A stretch of 64,000 bases of DNA from Oxalicibacterium solurbis (GTDB lineage Bacteria; Pseudomonadota; Gammaproteobacteria; Burkholderiales; Burkholderiaceae_D), in contig NZ_BMDP01000001.1 of the NCBI RefSeq assembly GCF_014635845.1, forward strand, positions 1-64,000. The letters run 5' to 3'. The notes beneath the pieces are model-generated. The model was not told the DNA's origin, did not search any database, and was given only the letters and a program-made list of their open reading frames with translations. Both the position numbers and the translations under genes were made by a program. This document shows positions 1 through 9,855 of this stretch, in pieces (the stretch's first letter is position 1; each line of letters opens with the position of its first letter).

Positions 1-57
1 AAGCGAAAAGTTAAAACTCCTTTTTATTCATATAGTTATATGGAGTTTTGACAAATT
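1..57. other. AT-rich junction segment preceding a truncated TolC gene
   Basis: The first ~57 bases are strikingly AT-rich compared with everything to the right, and TolC-like coding sequence begins abruptly after them. The segment holds an 8-bp inverted repeat (AAAACTCC at 13-20, GGAGTTTT at 42-49) and a TTGACA hexamer at 48-53 pointing right. This could be the end of an insertion sequence or a recombination scar, but too little sequence is visible to name an element. Confidence 0.4.
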
Positions 58-480
58 TTGCACGAATCCCGGCCGAACCTCAGAACACGCAAGGCCGAAG
101 CGCTGTACATGCAGTCCGTGCATCGCACCGCCGAGACGGCGATTCGGGCCCGCTCCGAAGTGCGGGAAGCCTATCTCGCCTGGCGTACTGCCTACGATCT
201 GGCGCGACATTATCGAGACGAAGTGCTCCCGCTGCGCAAGCAAGTGTCCGACGACATGCTGCGACGCTACAACGGCATGCTGGCCAGCGTCTTCGACCTG
301 CTGGCCGACGCACGCCTGCAGATGCAGAGCGCCAGCGCATCGATAGACGCGCAACGCGATTACTGGCTGGCCGAAACCGATCTGCAGACGGCAATCAACG
401 GCAACGGCTCCGCGGGCACGGGCTTGCCGCCCATATCAACTGCATCGGCTGCACCGAACGCAGACAACCAAGAACATTGA
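58..480 (+). pseudogene. TolC-family outer-membrane efflux protein, 3' fragment
   Basis: This open frame of about 140 residues is the C-terminal part of a TolC/OEP-type outer-membrane channel subunit, the family that forms the exit duct of RND metal and drug exporters. The helical pattern ARSEVREAYLAW, then DEVLPLRKQV and RRYNGMLASVFDLL, is typical of the last coiled-coil hairpin of this family. Family members are normally 400-500 residues, so roughly two thirds are missing. The only possible start is a TTG at 58, immediately after an AT-rich junction, with no ribosome binding site and no signal peptide. The next gene, a multicopper oxidase, starts 12 bases after the stop, which suggests a former copper-resistance operon. 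The fragment is probably non-functional. If positions 1-57 were an assembly artefact, the intact gene could extend left of the window. Confidence 0.75.
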
Positions 481-492
481 CGAGGAACGAAC

Positions 493-1776
493 ATGGTTTC
501 ACGCAGACATTTCCTGGGCGGCGCAACCGCCCTGATCGGCGCCGGCTTTGTCAGCCGCGCGAATGCGGCCTCAATTCCCGAGGCGCAGATCGTCCAGCAC
601 GCACACACGATGCCGCCACCGGCACCGCCGAACGGCCGGCCGTTCAACCCGGTCGTGACGCTGAACGGCTGGAGTGCGCCGTGGCGCATGAAGAGCGGCT
701 GGAAGGAATTCCACCTGATCGCCGAGCCGGTGATCCGCGAGCTGGCACCCGGCATGAAAGCCACGCTGTGGGGCTACAACGGCTCCAGTCCTGGCCCGAC
801 GATCGAAGTGGTGGAGGACGACAAGGTGCGCATCTTCGTCACCAACAAGCTGCCCGAACACACCACCATCCACTGGCACGGCCAGCGCCTGCCGAACGGC
901 ATGGACGGCGTCGGCGGCGTCACGCAGCCGCAGATTCCGCCGGGCAAGACCTACGTCTACGAATTCGAGGCGAAGCGTCCCGGCACCTTCATGTATCACC
1001 CGCATGCCGATGAAGTCACGCAGATGGCAATGGGCATGATGGGCTTCTGGGTCACACACCCGAAAGACCCGCAGCAGCATCGCGTCGACCGCGACTTCGT
1101 CTTCCTGCTCAATGCCTACGATATCGAGCCTGGCAGCAGCACGCCGCGCGTCAACACGATGCTGGATTTCAACCTGTGGACCTGGAACAGCCGCGTCTTC
1201 CCCGGCATCGATCCCATCGTCTGCCGCCAGGGCGACCGCGTGCGTATCCGCTGCGGCAATCTCAGCATGACCAATCATCCGATTCACCTGCACGGCCATG
1301 AATTCGAAGTGACCGGCACCGATGGCGGCTGGGTACCGCCGACGGCACGCTGGCCGGAAGTCACGACCGACGTCGCCGTCGGGCAGATGCGCGCGATCGA
1401 ATTCGATGCAACGGAGTCGGGAGACTGGGCCTTCCACTGCCACAAGGGACATCACACGATGAATGCAATGGGGCACGATGTGCCGACGATGATCGGCGTC
1501 GACCAGCGCAGGATTGCCGAGAAGGTCGTGCGCATCATCCCGGACTACATGGCGATGGGAAGCAAGGGCATGGCTGACATGGGCACGATGCAGATGCCGG
1601 AAAACACGTTGCCCATGATGAGCGGCAACGGTCCGTTCGGGCCGATCGAAATGGGCGGCATGTTTACCATCGTCAAGATCAGGCCGGATCAGAAGCCCGG
1701 CGATTACAGCGATCCCGGCTGGTACAGGCATCCGAAGGGGAGTGTGGCTTATGCGTTGAATGGGAAAAAGGAATGA
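493..1776 (+). CDS. Tat-exported multicopper oxidase
   Basis: A 427-residue periplasmic multicopper oxidase, the family that oxidises Cu(I) or other substrates and reduces oxygen to water. The N-terminus carries a twin-arginine signal (SRRHFLGG, residues 3-10). All four copper-ligand blocks are visible: HWHG (127-130), HPH (169-171), HPIHLHGHEF (262-271) and HCHKGHHTMNAM (315-326), the last giving the type 1 Cys316 and axial Met326. Several Met-rich stretches follow (about 345-390: MAMGSKGMADMGTMQM), as in copper-tolerance oxidases of the CopA/CueO group. A GAGGAA ribosome binding site precedes the ATG. It lies 12 bp after the truncated TolC gene, consistent with a metal-efflux operon. Metal tolerance is inferred from family and context. 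The exact substrate cannot be told from sequence. Confidence 0.9.
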   Translation: MVSRRHFLGGATALIGAGFVSRANAASIPEAQIVQHAHTMPPPAPPNGRPFNPVVTLNGWSAPWRMKSGWKEFHLIAEPVIRELAPGMKATLWGYNGSSPGPTIEVVEDDKVRIFVTNKLPEHTTIHWHGQRLPNGMDGVGGVTQPQIPPGKTYVYEFEAKRPGTFMYHPHADEVTQMAMGMMGFWVTHPKDPQQHRVDRDFVFLLNAYDIEPGSSTPRVNTMLDFNLWTWNSRVFPGIDPIVCRQGDRVRIRCGNLSMTNHPIHLHGHEFEVTGTDGGWVPPTARWPEVTTDVAVGQMRAIEFDATESGDWAFHCHKGHHTMNAMGHDVPTMIGVDQRRIAEKVVRIIPDYMAMGSKGMADMGTMQMPENTLPMMSGNGPFGPIEMGGMFTIVKIRPDQKPGDYSDPGWYRHPKGSVAYALNGKKE

Positions 1777-2011
1777 GGGTTTCATTGCCGACGAGAAAAA
1801 TTGCTTTGCTCGTGACTTGATTTAACGTGCAACATCAACTATTCATTGATATTTATGTACATTTAAAAACAAACACTTGCGATGGAAAATTAAAGTGATT
1901 TTGATGAATATGTCACTGTAAATTTCCTACATGAATTGCCCGTGTTTTCCTATGCGCGATGCGGCGGACGATTGCTAGCATGAAGATACTCACCAGATTC
2001 AAGGAGCCATC

Positions 2012-2278
2012 ATGAGCAAAAGCACCATCGATCTCGACAACGATTTCGAACAGGATCGGGAATTGGGCGAAGGACATGACATTGATGCCCTGGGACCAAG
2101 CGATTCGTCGGACAGCGGCAGCGACATGGTCGGCACGCCGGGCCGCCATGGCGACACCGATGCGGCAGGAACCGGCGAACGTGCCAGCGTCGAGCGTAGC
2201 GACGTCAACACGGGCGTGCGCGACATCGACATCGACCGTATCGATCGCGGGCTGAACCCGGGCGATGTCGACGAATGA
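2012..2278 (+). CDS. small acidic hypothetical protein
   Basis: An 88-residue, very acidic, Asp/Gly/Ser-rich protein with no signal peptide, hydrophobic segment or cysteine, so probably soluble and disordered. It begins DLDNDFEQDRELGEGHDID and ends with repeated short DID/DRID units (about 71-88). An AAGGAG ribosome binding site lies just ahead of the ATG and a strong intrinsic terminator follows 21 bases after the stop, which supports a real monocistronic gene. I do not recognise a family, and function is unknown. Stress-related small acidic proteins look like this, but nothing here proves such a role. Confidence 0.65.
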   Translation: MSKSTIDLDNDFEQDRELGEGHDIDALGPSDSSDSGSDMVGTPGRHGDTDAAGTGERASVERSDVNTGVRDIDIDRIDRGLNPGDVDE

Positions 2279-2299
2279 TCTGCTGCCTCTCCATCCAGA

Positions 2300-2326
2300 A
2301 AGCCCGCTTCGGCGGGCTTTTTCTTT
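2300..2326 (+). terminator. Rho-independent terminator
   Basis: A perfect 8-bp stem (AAGCCCGC at 2300-2307, GCGGGCTT at 2312-2319) with a TTCG loop, followed by a T-rich run. It ends the small acidic gene. Confidence 0.9.
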
Positions 2327-2398
2327 GTCTGCATTTACTGTCCGGGGCGACCGGCGGCAGATATGCCAAGAGGCGGCTGCGAAGGCAATTCGCCTTAC

Positions 2399-2428
2399 TT
2401 GAAAACATGATTCCAGCCGGCATATAGT
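2399..2428 (+). promoter_or_regulatory. candidate sigma-70 promoter of fusA
   Basis: TTGAAA at 2399-2404 and TATAGT at 2423-2428 are separated by 18 bp, about 120 bp upstream of the EF-G start and downstream of the previous terminator. Identified by consensus only. Confidence 0.45.
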
Positions 2429-2545
2429 CGGCTCTCAACCATCTGTCGGACGAGAAAATCCCGCTTCGTATGCATTTCCGGCGAAAGCAGTAACATGCAA
2501 CACCTGCCGTCGCCGGCGCGAACCTTACTTTCGAAAGGTATAGTC

Positions 2546-4642
<2,097 letters not shown>

Positions 4643-4703
4643 CGGCCGCGGCCGGCGTACGGGTGAGGGATTGCATGGCTTCTGGCATCGGCCGGTTCCG
4701 AAC

Positions 4704-5330
4704 ATGAGCCATGCGCCCGGCTGGTACGAGCGGCACGTGCTGCCGTATCTGCTGGATGTCGCCTGCGGCATGGCGCCGATCGCGCGGCAGCGCGAACTGA
4801 TCGTGCCGCAGGCGGCGGGGCAGGTGCTGGAAATCGGCATCGGCACCGGCCTGAATCTGGCGTTCTACGACCGGGAGCGTATCGAAAAGCTGACCGGCGT
4901 CGATCCGGCCGCGCAGATGCACGCGCTGGCGCGGCGCCGCAGCCGGCGTGCCGATCTGCCGGTCGAACTGCTGCCGTTGTCGGCGGAACGCTTGCCGCTG
5001 CCGGACGCAAGCATCGACTGCATCGTCTGCACCTACACGCTCTGTTCGATTCCCGATCCGCTGGCGGCCCTGCACGAGATGCGCCGCGTGCTGCGTCCCG
5101 GCGGACGGTTGCTGTATGCGGAACACGGCCTTGCGCCGGATGCGCATGTGGCGCGCCATCAGGCGCGACTGGAGCCGTACTGGTCCAAAATCGCCGGCGG
5201 CTGCCACCTGACGCGCGACGTGCCGTCACTGCTGCGGCAGGCGGGTTTTGCGGTGAACGGCGAATCGGCGTATATCGCATGGCCTCGTTCGCTTTCGTAC
5301 AACTACTGGGGCGAGGCGACTGTTTCCTGA
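4704..5330 (+). CDS. class I SAM-dependent methyltransferase (UbiE/Methyltransf_11 type)
   Basis: A 208-residue soluble methyltransferase. The SAM-binding motif I VLEIGIGTGLNL lies near residues 43-54, the acidic residue of motif II follows (TGVDPA), and the post-motif region DCIVCTYTLCSIPDP and VLRPGGRLLY are typical of the methyltransferase-11 family acting on small molecules. The ATG at 4704 begins the recognisable protein; a longer open frame upstream overlaps fusA and is not credible. The ribosome binding site is weak and the gene starts 61 bp after fusA, so it may be co-transcribed. The substrate is unknown. Confidence 0.8.
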   Translation: MSHAPGWYERHVLPYLLDVACGMAPIARQRELIVPQAAGQVLEIGIGTGLNLAFYDRERIEKLTGVDPAAQMHALARRRSRRADLPVELLPLSAERLPLPDASIDCIVCTYTLCSIPDPLAALHEMRRVLRPGGRLLYAEHGLAPDAHVARHQARLEPYWSKIAGGCHLTRDVPSLLRQAGFAVNGESAYIAWPRSLSYNYWGEATVS

Positions 5331-5373
5331 TATTTCCCGGCTTTTCCTGAAGCGGTGAAAGCCGCGAACCGGA

Positions 5374-6582
5374 TTAGTCCGGTCCGGCCGAAGCGGAATG
5401 TTCCCTCACATGGCGCAAGGTGACCGCCGAGATCGCCCAGGCCGCAATCGCGCAAACGGCGATGCCGACCACCATCGGCCGCGCGGTGCCGTCGGCGAAC
5501 GGGCCGATCAGCGCAACCATGACGGCGCCTGTCACGAACTGCAGCGTTCCCATCAGTGCCGAAGCAGTGCCGGCAATCTCGCCGTGTTCTTCCAGCGCCA
5601 ACACGGCCGTGGTCGGCACCACCAGGCCGAGAAAACCGTAGCCGACGAACAGCATCGCCAGCATCACGTCCAGCCGCGTCACGCCGGCCAGATTCAGCAG
5701 CATCAACGCTGCCATCATGATGGTGAATCCGGTGACAGCAACTTTCACGACCGGCACCAGTCCGTAACGACGGCTCAAACGCCCGGTGAACTGCGATACG
5801 CCGATAAAGGAAGCCGCGTTCGCCGAAAACGCCAGACTGTATTCACGCGGCGACAATCCGTAATGGTTGATCAGCACGAACGACGAATTGGCCAGATAGG
5901 TGAAGAAGCTCGCCACGCCGAACGAGCCGATGAAGACCAGCCCCAGAAAATGCCAGTCGCGGCACAGGAAAAGATAGGCCTTCAGCGCACCGCCGACGTT
6001 GCTGCCGACGCGCTGCTCGGGCGTGCGCGTTTCCTGTTGACCGCTGGCGAGCAGGATCAGCGCCAGCGCGGCGGCAATGGCCACCGCCCAGAACACGCTG
6101 CGCCAGCCGCTCCATTCGATCAGAAAGCTGCCGGCCAGCGGCGCCAGGATGGGCGATACGCTGAACACCAGCATCAGCAGCGACATCAGCCGCGCCGCGT
6201 CATGGCCGGTATGCAGGTCACGCACGATCGCGCGCGGAATCACCATGCCGGCTGCCGCGCCCAGTCCCTGCAGAAAGCGCAGCACGATCAGCGTATGGAT
6301 ATTCGGCGCCAGCGCGCAGCCGACGCTGCAGACCGCAAACAGCAGCAATCCGAAATACAGCGGCGGCTTGCGGCCGACCATGTCCGAGATCGGGCCGTAC
6401 AGCAATTGGCCGATGCCGAGCGAAATGAAGAACGCCATCAGGCTGGCCTGCACGGCGTTGGCCGGCGCATCGAGGCTGGCGCCGATCGACGGCAACGCCG
6501 GCAGATACATGTCGATGGCGAACGGACCGATGGCCGACAGCAGACCGAGCACCAGCGCATTCTTGTAGAAACGGGAATTCAT
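5374..6582 (-). CDS. MFS multidrug exporter, Bcr/CflA family
   Basis: A 402-residue inner-membrane major facilitator with about twelve hydrophobic segments. The family signature of drug:proton antiporters 1 is clear: AIDMYLPALPSIG in helix 1, GQLLYGPISDMVGRKP in loop 2-3 (motif A), and LRFLQGLGAAAGMVIPRAIVRD at helix 4 (motifs B/C region). Length is normal for Bcr/CflA proteins, which export bicyclomycin, chloramphenicol and similar drugs. I place the start at 6582, where helix 1 begins directly. An extended frame to 6759 adds a non-conserved polar leader. The gene is convergent with the methyltransferase to its left. The substrate is not predictable. Confidence 0.88.
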   Translation of the reverse strand: MNSRFYKNALVLGLLSAIGPFAIDMYLPALPSIGASLDAPANAVQASLMAFFISLGIGQLLYGPISDMVGRKPPLYFGLLLFAVCSVGCALAPNIHTLIVLRFLQGLGAAAGMVIPRAIVRDLHTGHDAARLMSLLMLVFSVSPILAPLAGSFLIEWSGWRSVFWAVAIAAALALILLASGQQETRTPEQRVGSNVGGALKAYLFLCRDWHFLGLVFIGSFGVASFFTYLANSSFVLINHYGLSPREYSLAFSANAASFIGVSQFTGRLSRRYGLVPVVKVAVTGFTIMMAALMLLNLAGVTRLDVMLAMLFVGYGFLGLVVPTTAVLALEEHGEIAGTASALMGTLQFVTGAVMVALIGPFADGTARPMVVGIAVCAIAAWAISAVTLRHVREHSASAGPD

Positions 6583-6800
6583 GGAAAACCAGGGAAAAGA
6601 GACGGACGGGAGCAGAAGAGGGGACGCGAATCCTGAATCAGATTCGCCTCGCACATTCAAAAGAATATCGTCCCGTAGCATACCCGTCATGCGATAACGG
6701 CGGGAAGAACAAGACGAATTTTCCTGCAGCCAGTGGCAATCGACGTCATCTGCAGTCACGACCGGCGCAATCGCAATAACACGGCAGTATCTGTGTCCGG

Positions 6801-7361
6801 TTATTTGGATTTCGCTGCCGTGCCGGGAGGGAAGTCTGCGAACATGCCGTCCAGCGATTGCTCGAGCAATGCGTTGCCCTTGTCCGGATTCTCTGGCATC
6901 ACCGCGCGCGCCGTGCCGCGCCAGATCGCGCGCTTGCTGGCGGCATCGAACAGATCCACGACCAGCGTGCCGGTTTCATAGGTATCCACATAGGTGGTCG
7001 CCGTGCCGAAACCGGGCGTACGCCAGCCCCAGCCGGCGTACGGTCCGCCGTCATACATGGTCGTCAATGTCTGTTGCTGCTGCGTCGCCACATGCGCAAC
7101 GACGACGACTTCACCGTTCGTCACGCGGCGCCAGCCCTTTGCCTGCAGCCGGGCATCGATGCCGTCCATCAACCGTTGCCGCATCAGCGGTACGGGCACG
7201 TCGGGTTGCGTCTGCCAGCCATAGGTGTGGTAGCGCGAAAAATCGACGTTGCGATCGCTGTCCACATGGATCGTGGGCTTGGAGGCGCAGCCGGCCAGCA
7301 GCAGGACGGTGAAGCAGGCGGCGATGCCGGCCATGGCGCGTGGTTTCGGGATGGGGAGCAT
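6801..7361 (-). CDS. DUF4136 family lipoprotein
   Basis: A 186-residue outer-membrane or periplasmic lipoprotein. The N-terminus has a lipobox (LLLAGC, cysteine near residue 24) after a short hydrophobic signal. The body matches the DUF4136 pattern: FSRYHTYGW near the start, a central DARLQAKGWRR segment, and the late block TGTLVVDLFDAASKRAIWRG. An AGGAG ribosome binding site precedes the ATG at 7361. DUF4136 lipoproteins are common in envelopes of proteobacteria, but their function is not established. It lies downstream of an MltF-like transglycosylase on the same strand, 136 bp away. Confidence 0.85.
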   Translation of the reverse strand: MLPIPKPRAMAGIAACFTVLLLAGCASKPTIHVDSDRNVDFSRYHTYGWQTQPDVPVPLMRQRLMDGIDARLQAKGWRRVTNGEVVVVAHVATQQQQTLTTMYDGGPYAGWGWRTPGFGTATTYVDTYETGTLVVDLFDAASKRAIWRGTARAVMPENPDKGNALLEQSLDGMFADFPPGTAAKSK

Positions 7362-7497
7362 GTCGTTCTCCTGTGGTTGATGTCGTTGGCGACGAGCTGG
7401 CGTGCGGCGGCTGGGATTTCGGAATCTGTTCAGGACGATCAAGGCATTCTCCGCCGGCCTGCTCGTTGTCGTGCAGGCCGGATGCGCCACGGATGGC

Positions 7498-8952
7498 CTA
7501 ATTGTCGAGCCCCTCCCGCGCTTTCTGTTGCGCAGCCTGCGCATCCAGGATCAGCTTGTAGGCAACGTAGTACTTGTAAATGTTTCGTACATAGGTCGTG
7601 GTTTCTATACCGATTTTCTCGGCAACGACGATCTCGACGTTGTTGAACCATTTGTCCGGATCGAGCCCGCGCTTCGCCGCCAGCTTGCGCATCTTCGAAA
7701 TGTTGCCCGGCCCGGCGTTGTAGCTGGCGAAAGCGAACAGCGGCCGTTCCGTTTCGCTGAACTTGGCGTCGGGGAAATATCGCGTCATCAGCTGATCCAT
7801 GTACTTGGCACCGCCATGGATATTCGGTTCGATCTTGTGGATGTTGCCGACCCTGAGTTCCTTGCCGGTCGCCGGCATGATCTGCATGACGCCGATGGCG
7901 CCGACATGACTGCGCGCATTCTGGTCAAGCCGCGATTCCTGATATCCCTGCGCGGCCAGCATCAGGGGATCGAAACCATACTTGCCGCCGTATTCCTCGA
8001 ACAGCTCCAGCGTGCTTTCGAAGCGCTTCAGCTCGGCGTTGCCCGTGTTGTTCGAGATCTGCTTGATGCGTTTGTTGTAGCTGGCGATGCGGCTGTTGAT
8101 GCCGCCGGTCCTGACGACCTGCTTCTTGTAATAGTCGAGGATGGCGCCTTCCAGTTCGGGGCTTTTCTTGCGTATCGCCCATCCGGTATAGCCTTCGTTG
8201 CGCAGCACGATATCGTTGCGCACCTTGATCTTGGGCAGCACCTGCGCCCATATCTTCGCTTTCCATGCATCGACGACAGTGAAGGCAAGCTGGCCTGCAT
8301 TGAGCATTTCAAGGATGTCTTCGTCTTCAAGTTCGTCCGGCAGCGGCGTGATCTTCACCGGTGGCTTGCCGGCCGCCTTCAGGCGCTGGTTGAGCGCGAT
8401 CAGGCTCTGGTAATAGCTCGATGCCGGGCGGACGTGCACCGTCTGCCCGGACAGATCGTCGATGGTGGCGACGGCAGGGGATTTCGGCCCGGTAATCAGC
8501 AGTTCGGATGCCGGCAGTGCATCCTTGGGCGCCACGAAATCGACGACCTTCAACCGTCCGGGCGTGGCGGTCAGGTTGCCGGCCGCGATATCTCCCAGCC
8601 CCTGTTCAAGGCCGCTGAGCAGCTTGTCTCGCGTGGTCGGGATGATGTAGACGGTCAGCGGCCGGCGGCCGAGCCGCTTGGCATATTTCCTGTTGATATA
8701 CCGTTCGAAATCGCGGAGCAGGTCGGCGGCGACACCGCGTTCGTATCCCTTGTCGACGAAATAGAGCGTGCGGCTGTACGGTACCAGCGCGCGTATCATC
8801 CGGCGCTCCAGCATCTGATCGAAATCGCCTTTCCAGGGGCGGTTTTCCAGGCTTAACTGGCGCAGGTCGGGCGCTTCCTTCTTCTCCTGCGCAGCATTGG
8901 CGAGCGGAATCAGTGCAAAAAGCGAAGCAAGCAACAGGGTATGAAGTTTCAT
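7498..8952 (-). CDS. MltF-like membrane-bound lytic murein transglycosylase
   Basis: A 484-residue exported enzyme that cleaves peptidoglycan between MurNAc and GlcNAc with 1,6-anhydro product formation. A Sec signal occupies residues 1-20 (ending LANA). Next comes a periplasmic amino-acid-binding-type domain (SBP_bac_3, about 55-275), then a C-terminal SLT domain (about 318-440). The catalytic glutamate is Glu339 in GYQESRLDQ, followed by GAIGVMQIMP and the later ASYNAGPGN block. This two-domain order is that of MltF. A GAGGAAG ribosome binding site precedes the ATG at 8952. It likely acts in wall remodelling. MltF proteins are allosterically controlled by muropeptides bound to the N-terminal domain, but that is family knowledge. 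Confidence 0.9.
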   Translation of the reverse strand: MKLHTLLLASLFALIPLANAAQEKKEAPDLRQLSLENRPWKGDFDQMLERRMIRALVPYSRTLYFVDKGYERGVAADLLRDFERYINRKYAKRLGRRPLTVYIIPTTRDKLLSGLEQGLGDIAAGNLTATPGRLKVVDFVAPKDALPASELLITGPKSPAVATIDDLSGQTVHVRPASSYYQSLIALNQRLKAAGKPPVKITPLPDELEDEDILEMLNAGQLAFTVVDAWKAKIWAQVLPKIKVRNDIVLRNEGYTGWAIRKKSPELEGAILDYYKKQVVRTGGINSRIASYNKRIKQISNNTGNAELKRFESTLELFEEYGGKYGFDPLMLAAQGYQESRLDQNARSHVGAIGVMQIMPATGKELRVGNIHKIEPNIHGGAKYMDQLMTRYFPDAKFSETERPLFAFASYNAGPGNISKMRKLAAKRGLDPDKWFNNVEIVVAEKIGIETTTYVRNIYKYYVAYKLILDAQAAQQKAREGLDN

Positions 8953-9065
8953 CAGTCTTCCTCTCCGTGTCGTCCTGGCACAGAAACTTCGTGCAACCGA
9001 TTTAACCCAATCCGGCACACATGACACCTGTGTTATTAGATACGCAAAGAAGCGTCCTGTTCACG

Positions 9066-9614
9066 CTACTTCTCGATCTTGCTGATTTTATTGCCCTGGA
9101 TGCCCAGTCCCGCCATCAGTCCTTTCTGGCTGAAGATGAAGGCGTACACATCGTCGTTCATGGTCGTGGTGCTTGCACTTTTCGCCATGCCTTCATCCAT
9201 CACGACCACGCTGGGGCCGACGCCGACCTCGAAGCCGTCGCTCTTTTCCAGCGCCTGAAAAGCACTTTCGGTCATGAAAAACATCGCGTAGCCGTACCGC
9301 TGCGCGCCGATCTGCAGCCCGAAGGATGCGCCGGTGGTGTTGTAGTAGCCGACAACCTTGCCGTGCCGGATCAGCGCACCTTCGCCGTATTGGCCACCGA
9401 CGCCCAGGCCGGCCTTGGTCACCGAGGGAAACACGAGAATGGCAACTGCCTTGGCGCCCAGCTTTTTCGCCACCGGCACCTTGGCGTACAACGTCTTCAG
9501 CGCTTTTTGCGAAGTCTGCGCAAGCTGGGCGGCCGTTTCTGCCTGCGCCGGGGCAGCGCCAACACATCCGATAGCGATTACCAGAGCCAGGCAATGACGA
9601 ATCAACGGTTTCAT
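9066..9614 (-). CDS. YSC84/SYLF-domain exported protein
   Basis: A 182-residue exported protein with a Sec signal (ending APAQAE, about residue 26). The mature part is a SYLF/YSC84 lipid-binding domain: AKAVAILVFPSVTKAGLGVGGQ and GEGALIRHGKVVGYYNTTGAS are hallmark stretches, followed by MDEGMAKSASTTTMNDDVYAF. In bacteria these proteins are periplasmic or outer-membrane associated and of unknown exact role. The ATG at 9614 follows a GGAGG site; an in-frame upstream TTG/ATG would add only a few residues. The reading frame of a small upstream ORF overlaps the start by four bases. Confidence 0.88.
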   Translation of the reverse strand: MKPLIRHCLALVIAIGCVGAAPAQAETAAQLAQTSQKALKTLYAKVPVAKKLGAKAVAILVFPSVTKAGLGVGGQYGEGALIRHGKVVGYYNTTGASFGLQIGAQRYGYAMFFMTESAFQALEKSDGFEVGVGPSVVVMDEGMAKSASTTTMNDDVYAFIFSQKGLMAGLGIQGNKISKIEK

Positions 9615-9799
9615 GACGTACCTCCGCAACAATGATTCATTCGTTTACGACTACGCCGGCCTCGAAGCTGTCGATCATTTTCTGGCTTTGACCGGGTTGT
9701 TGCTTTGAAACTCTTCGCGATGTCAGTTAATGCCGAAGCAGAGAAAGCCACTGCGAACAATGCTGCAATAATTAAATAGCAGTTCTGCATCGTTTTCAT
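9611..9799 (-). CDS. possible small exported protein
   Basis: A 62-codon frame beginning MKTMQNCYLIIAALFAVAF, which looks like a cleavable signal ending SASA, with a GGAGAG ribosome binding site. The rest is basic and has no recognised family. The stop overlaps the YSC84 gene start (ATGA), which would allow translational coupling. The basic C-terminus reads through the ribosome binding site of the next gene, so this may be a decayed or spurious frame. Confidence 0.35.
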   Translation of the reverse strand: MKTMQNCYLIIAALFAVAFSASALTDIAKSFKATTRSKPENDRQLRGRRSRKRMNHCCGGTS

Positions 9800-9855
9800 G
9801 GCTTTCTCTCCTTCAGCGGGCGGTCACTTAATGGAATCCTCTTGCAGCATAAAGA

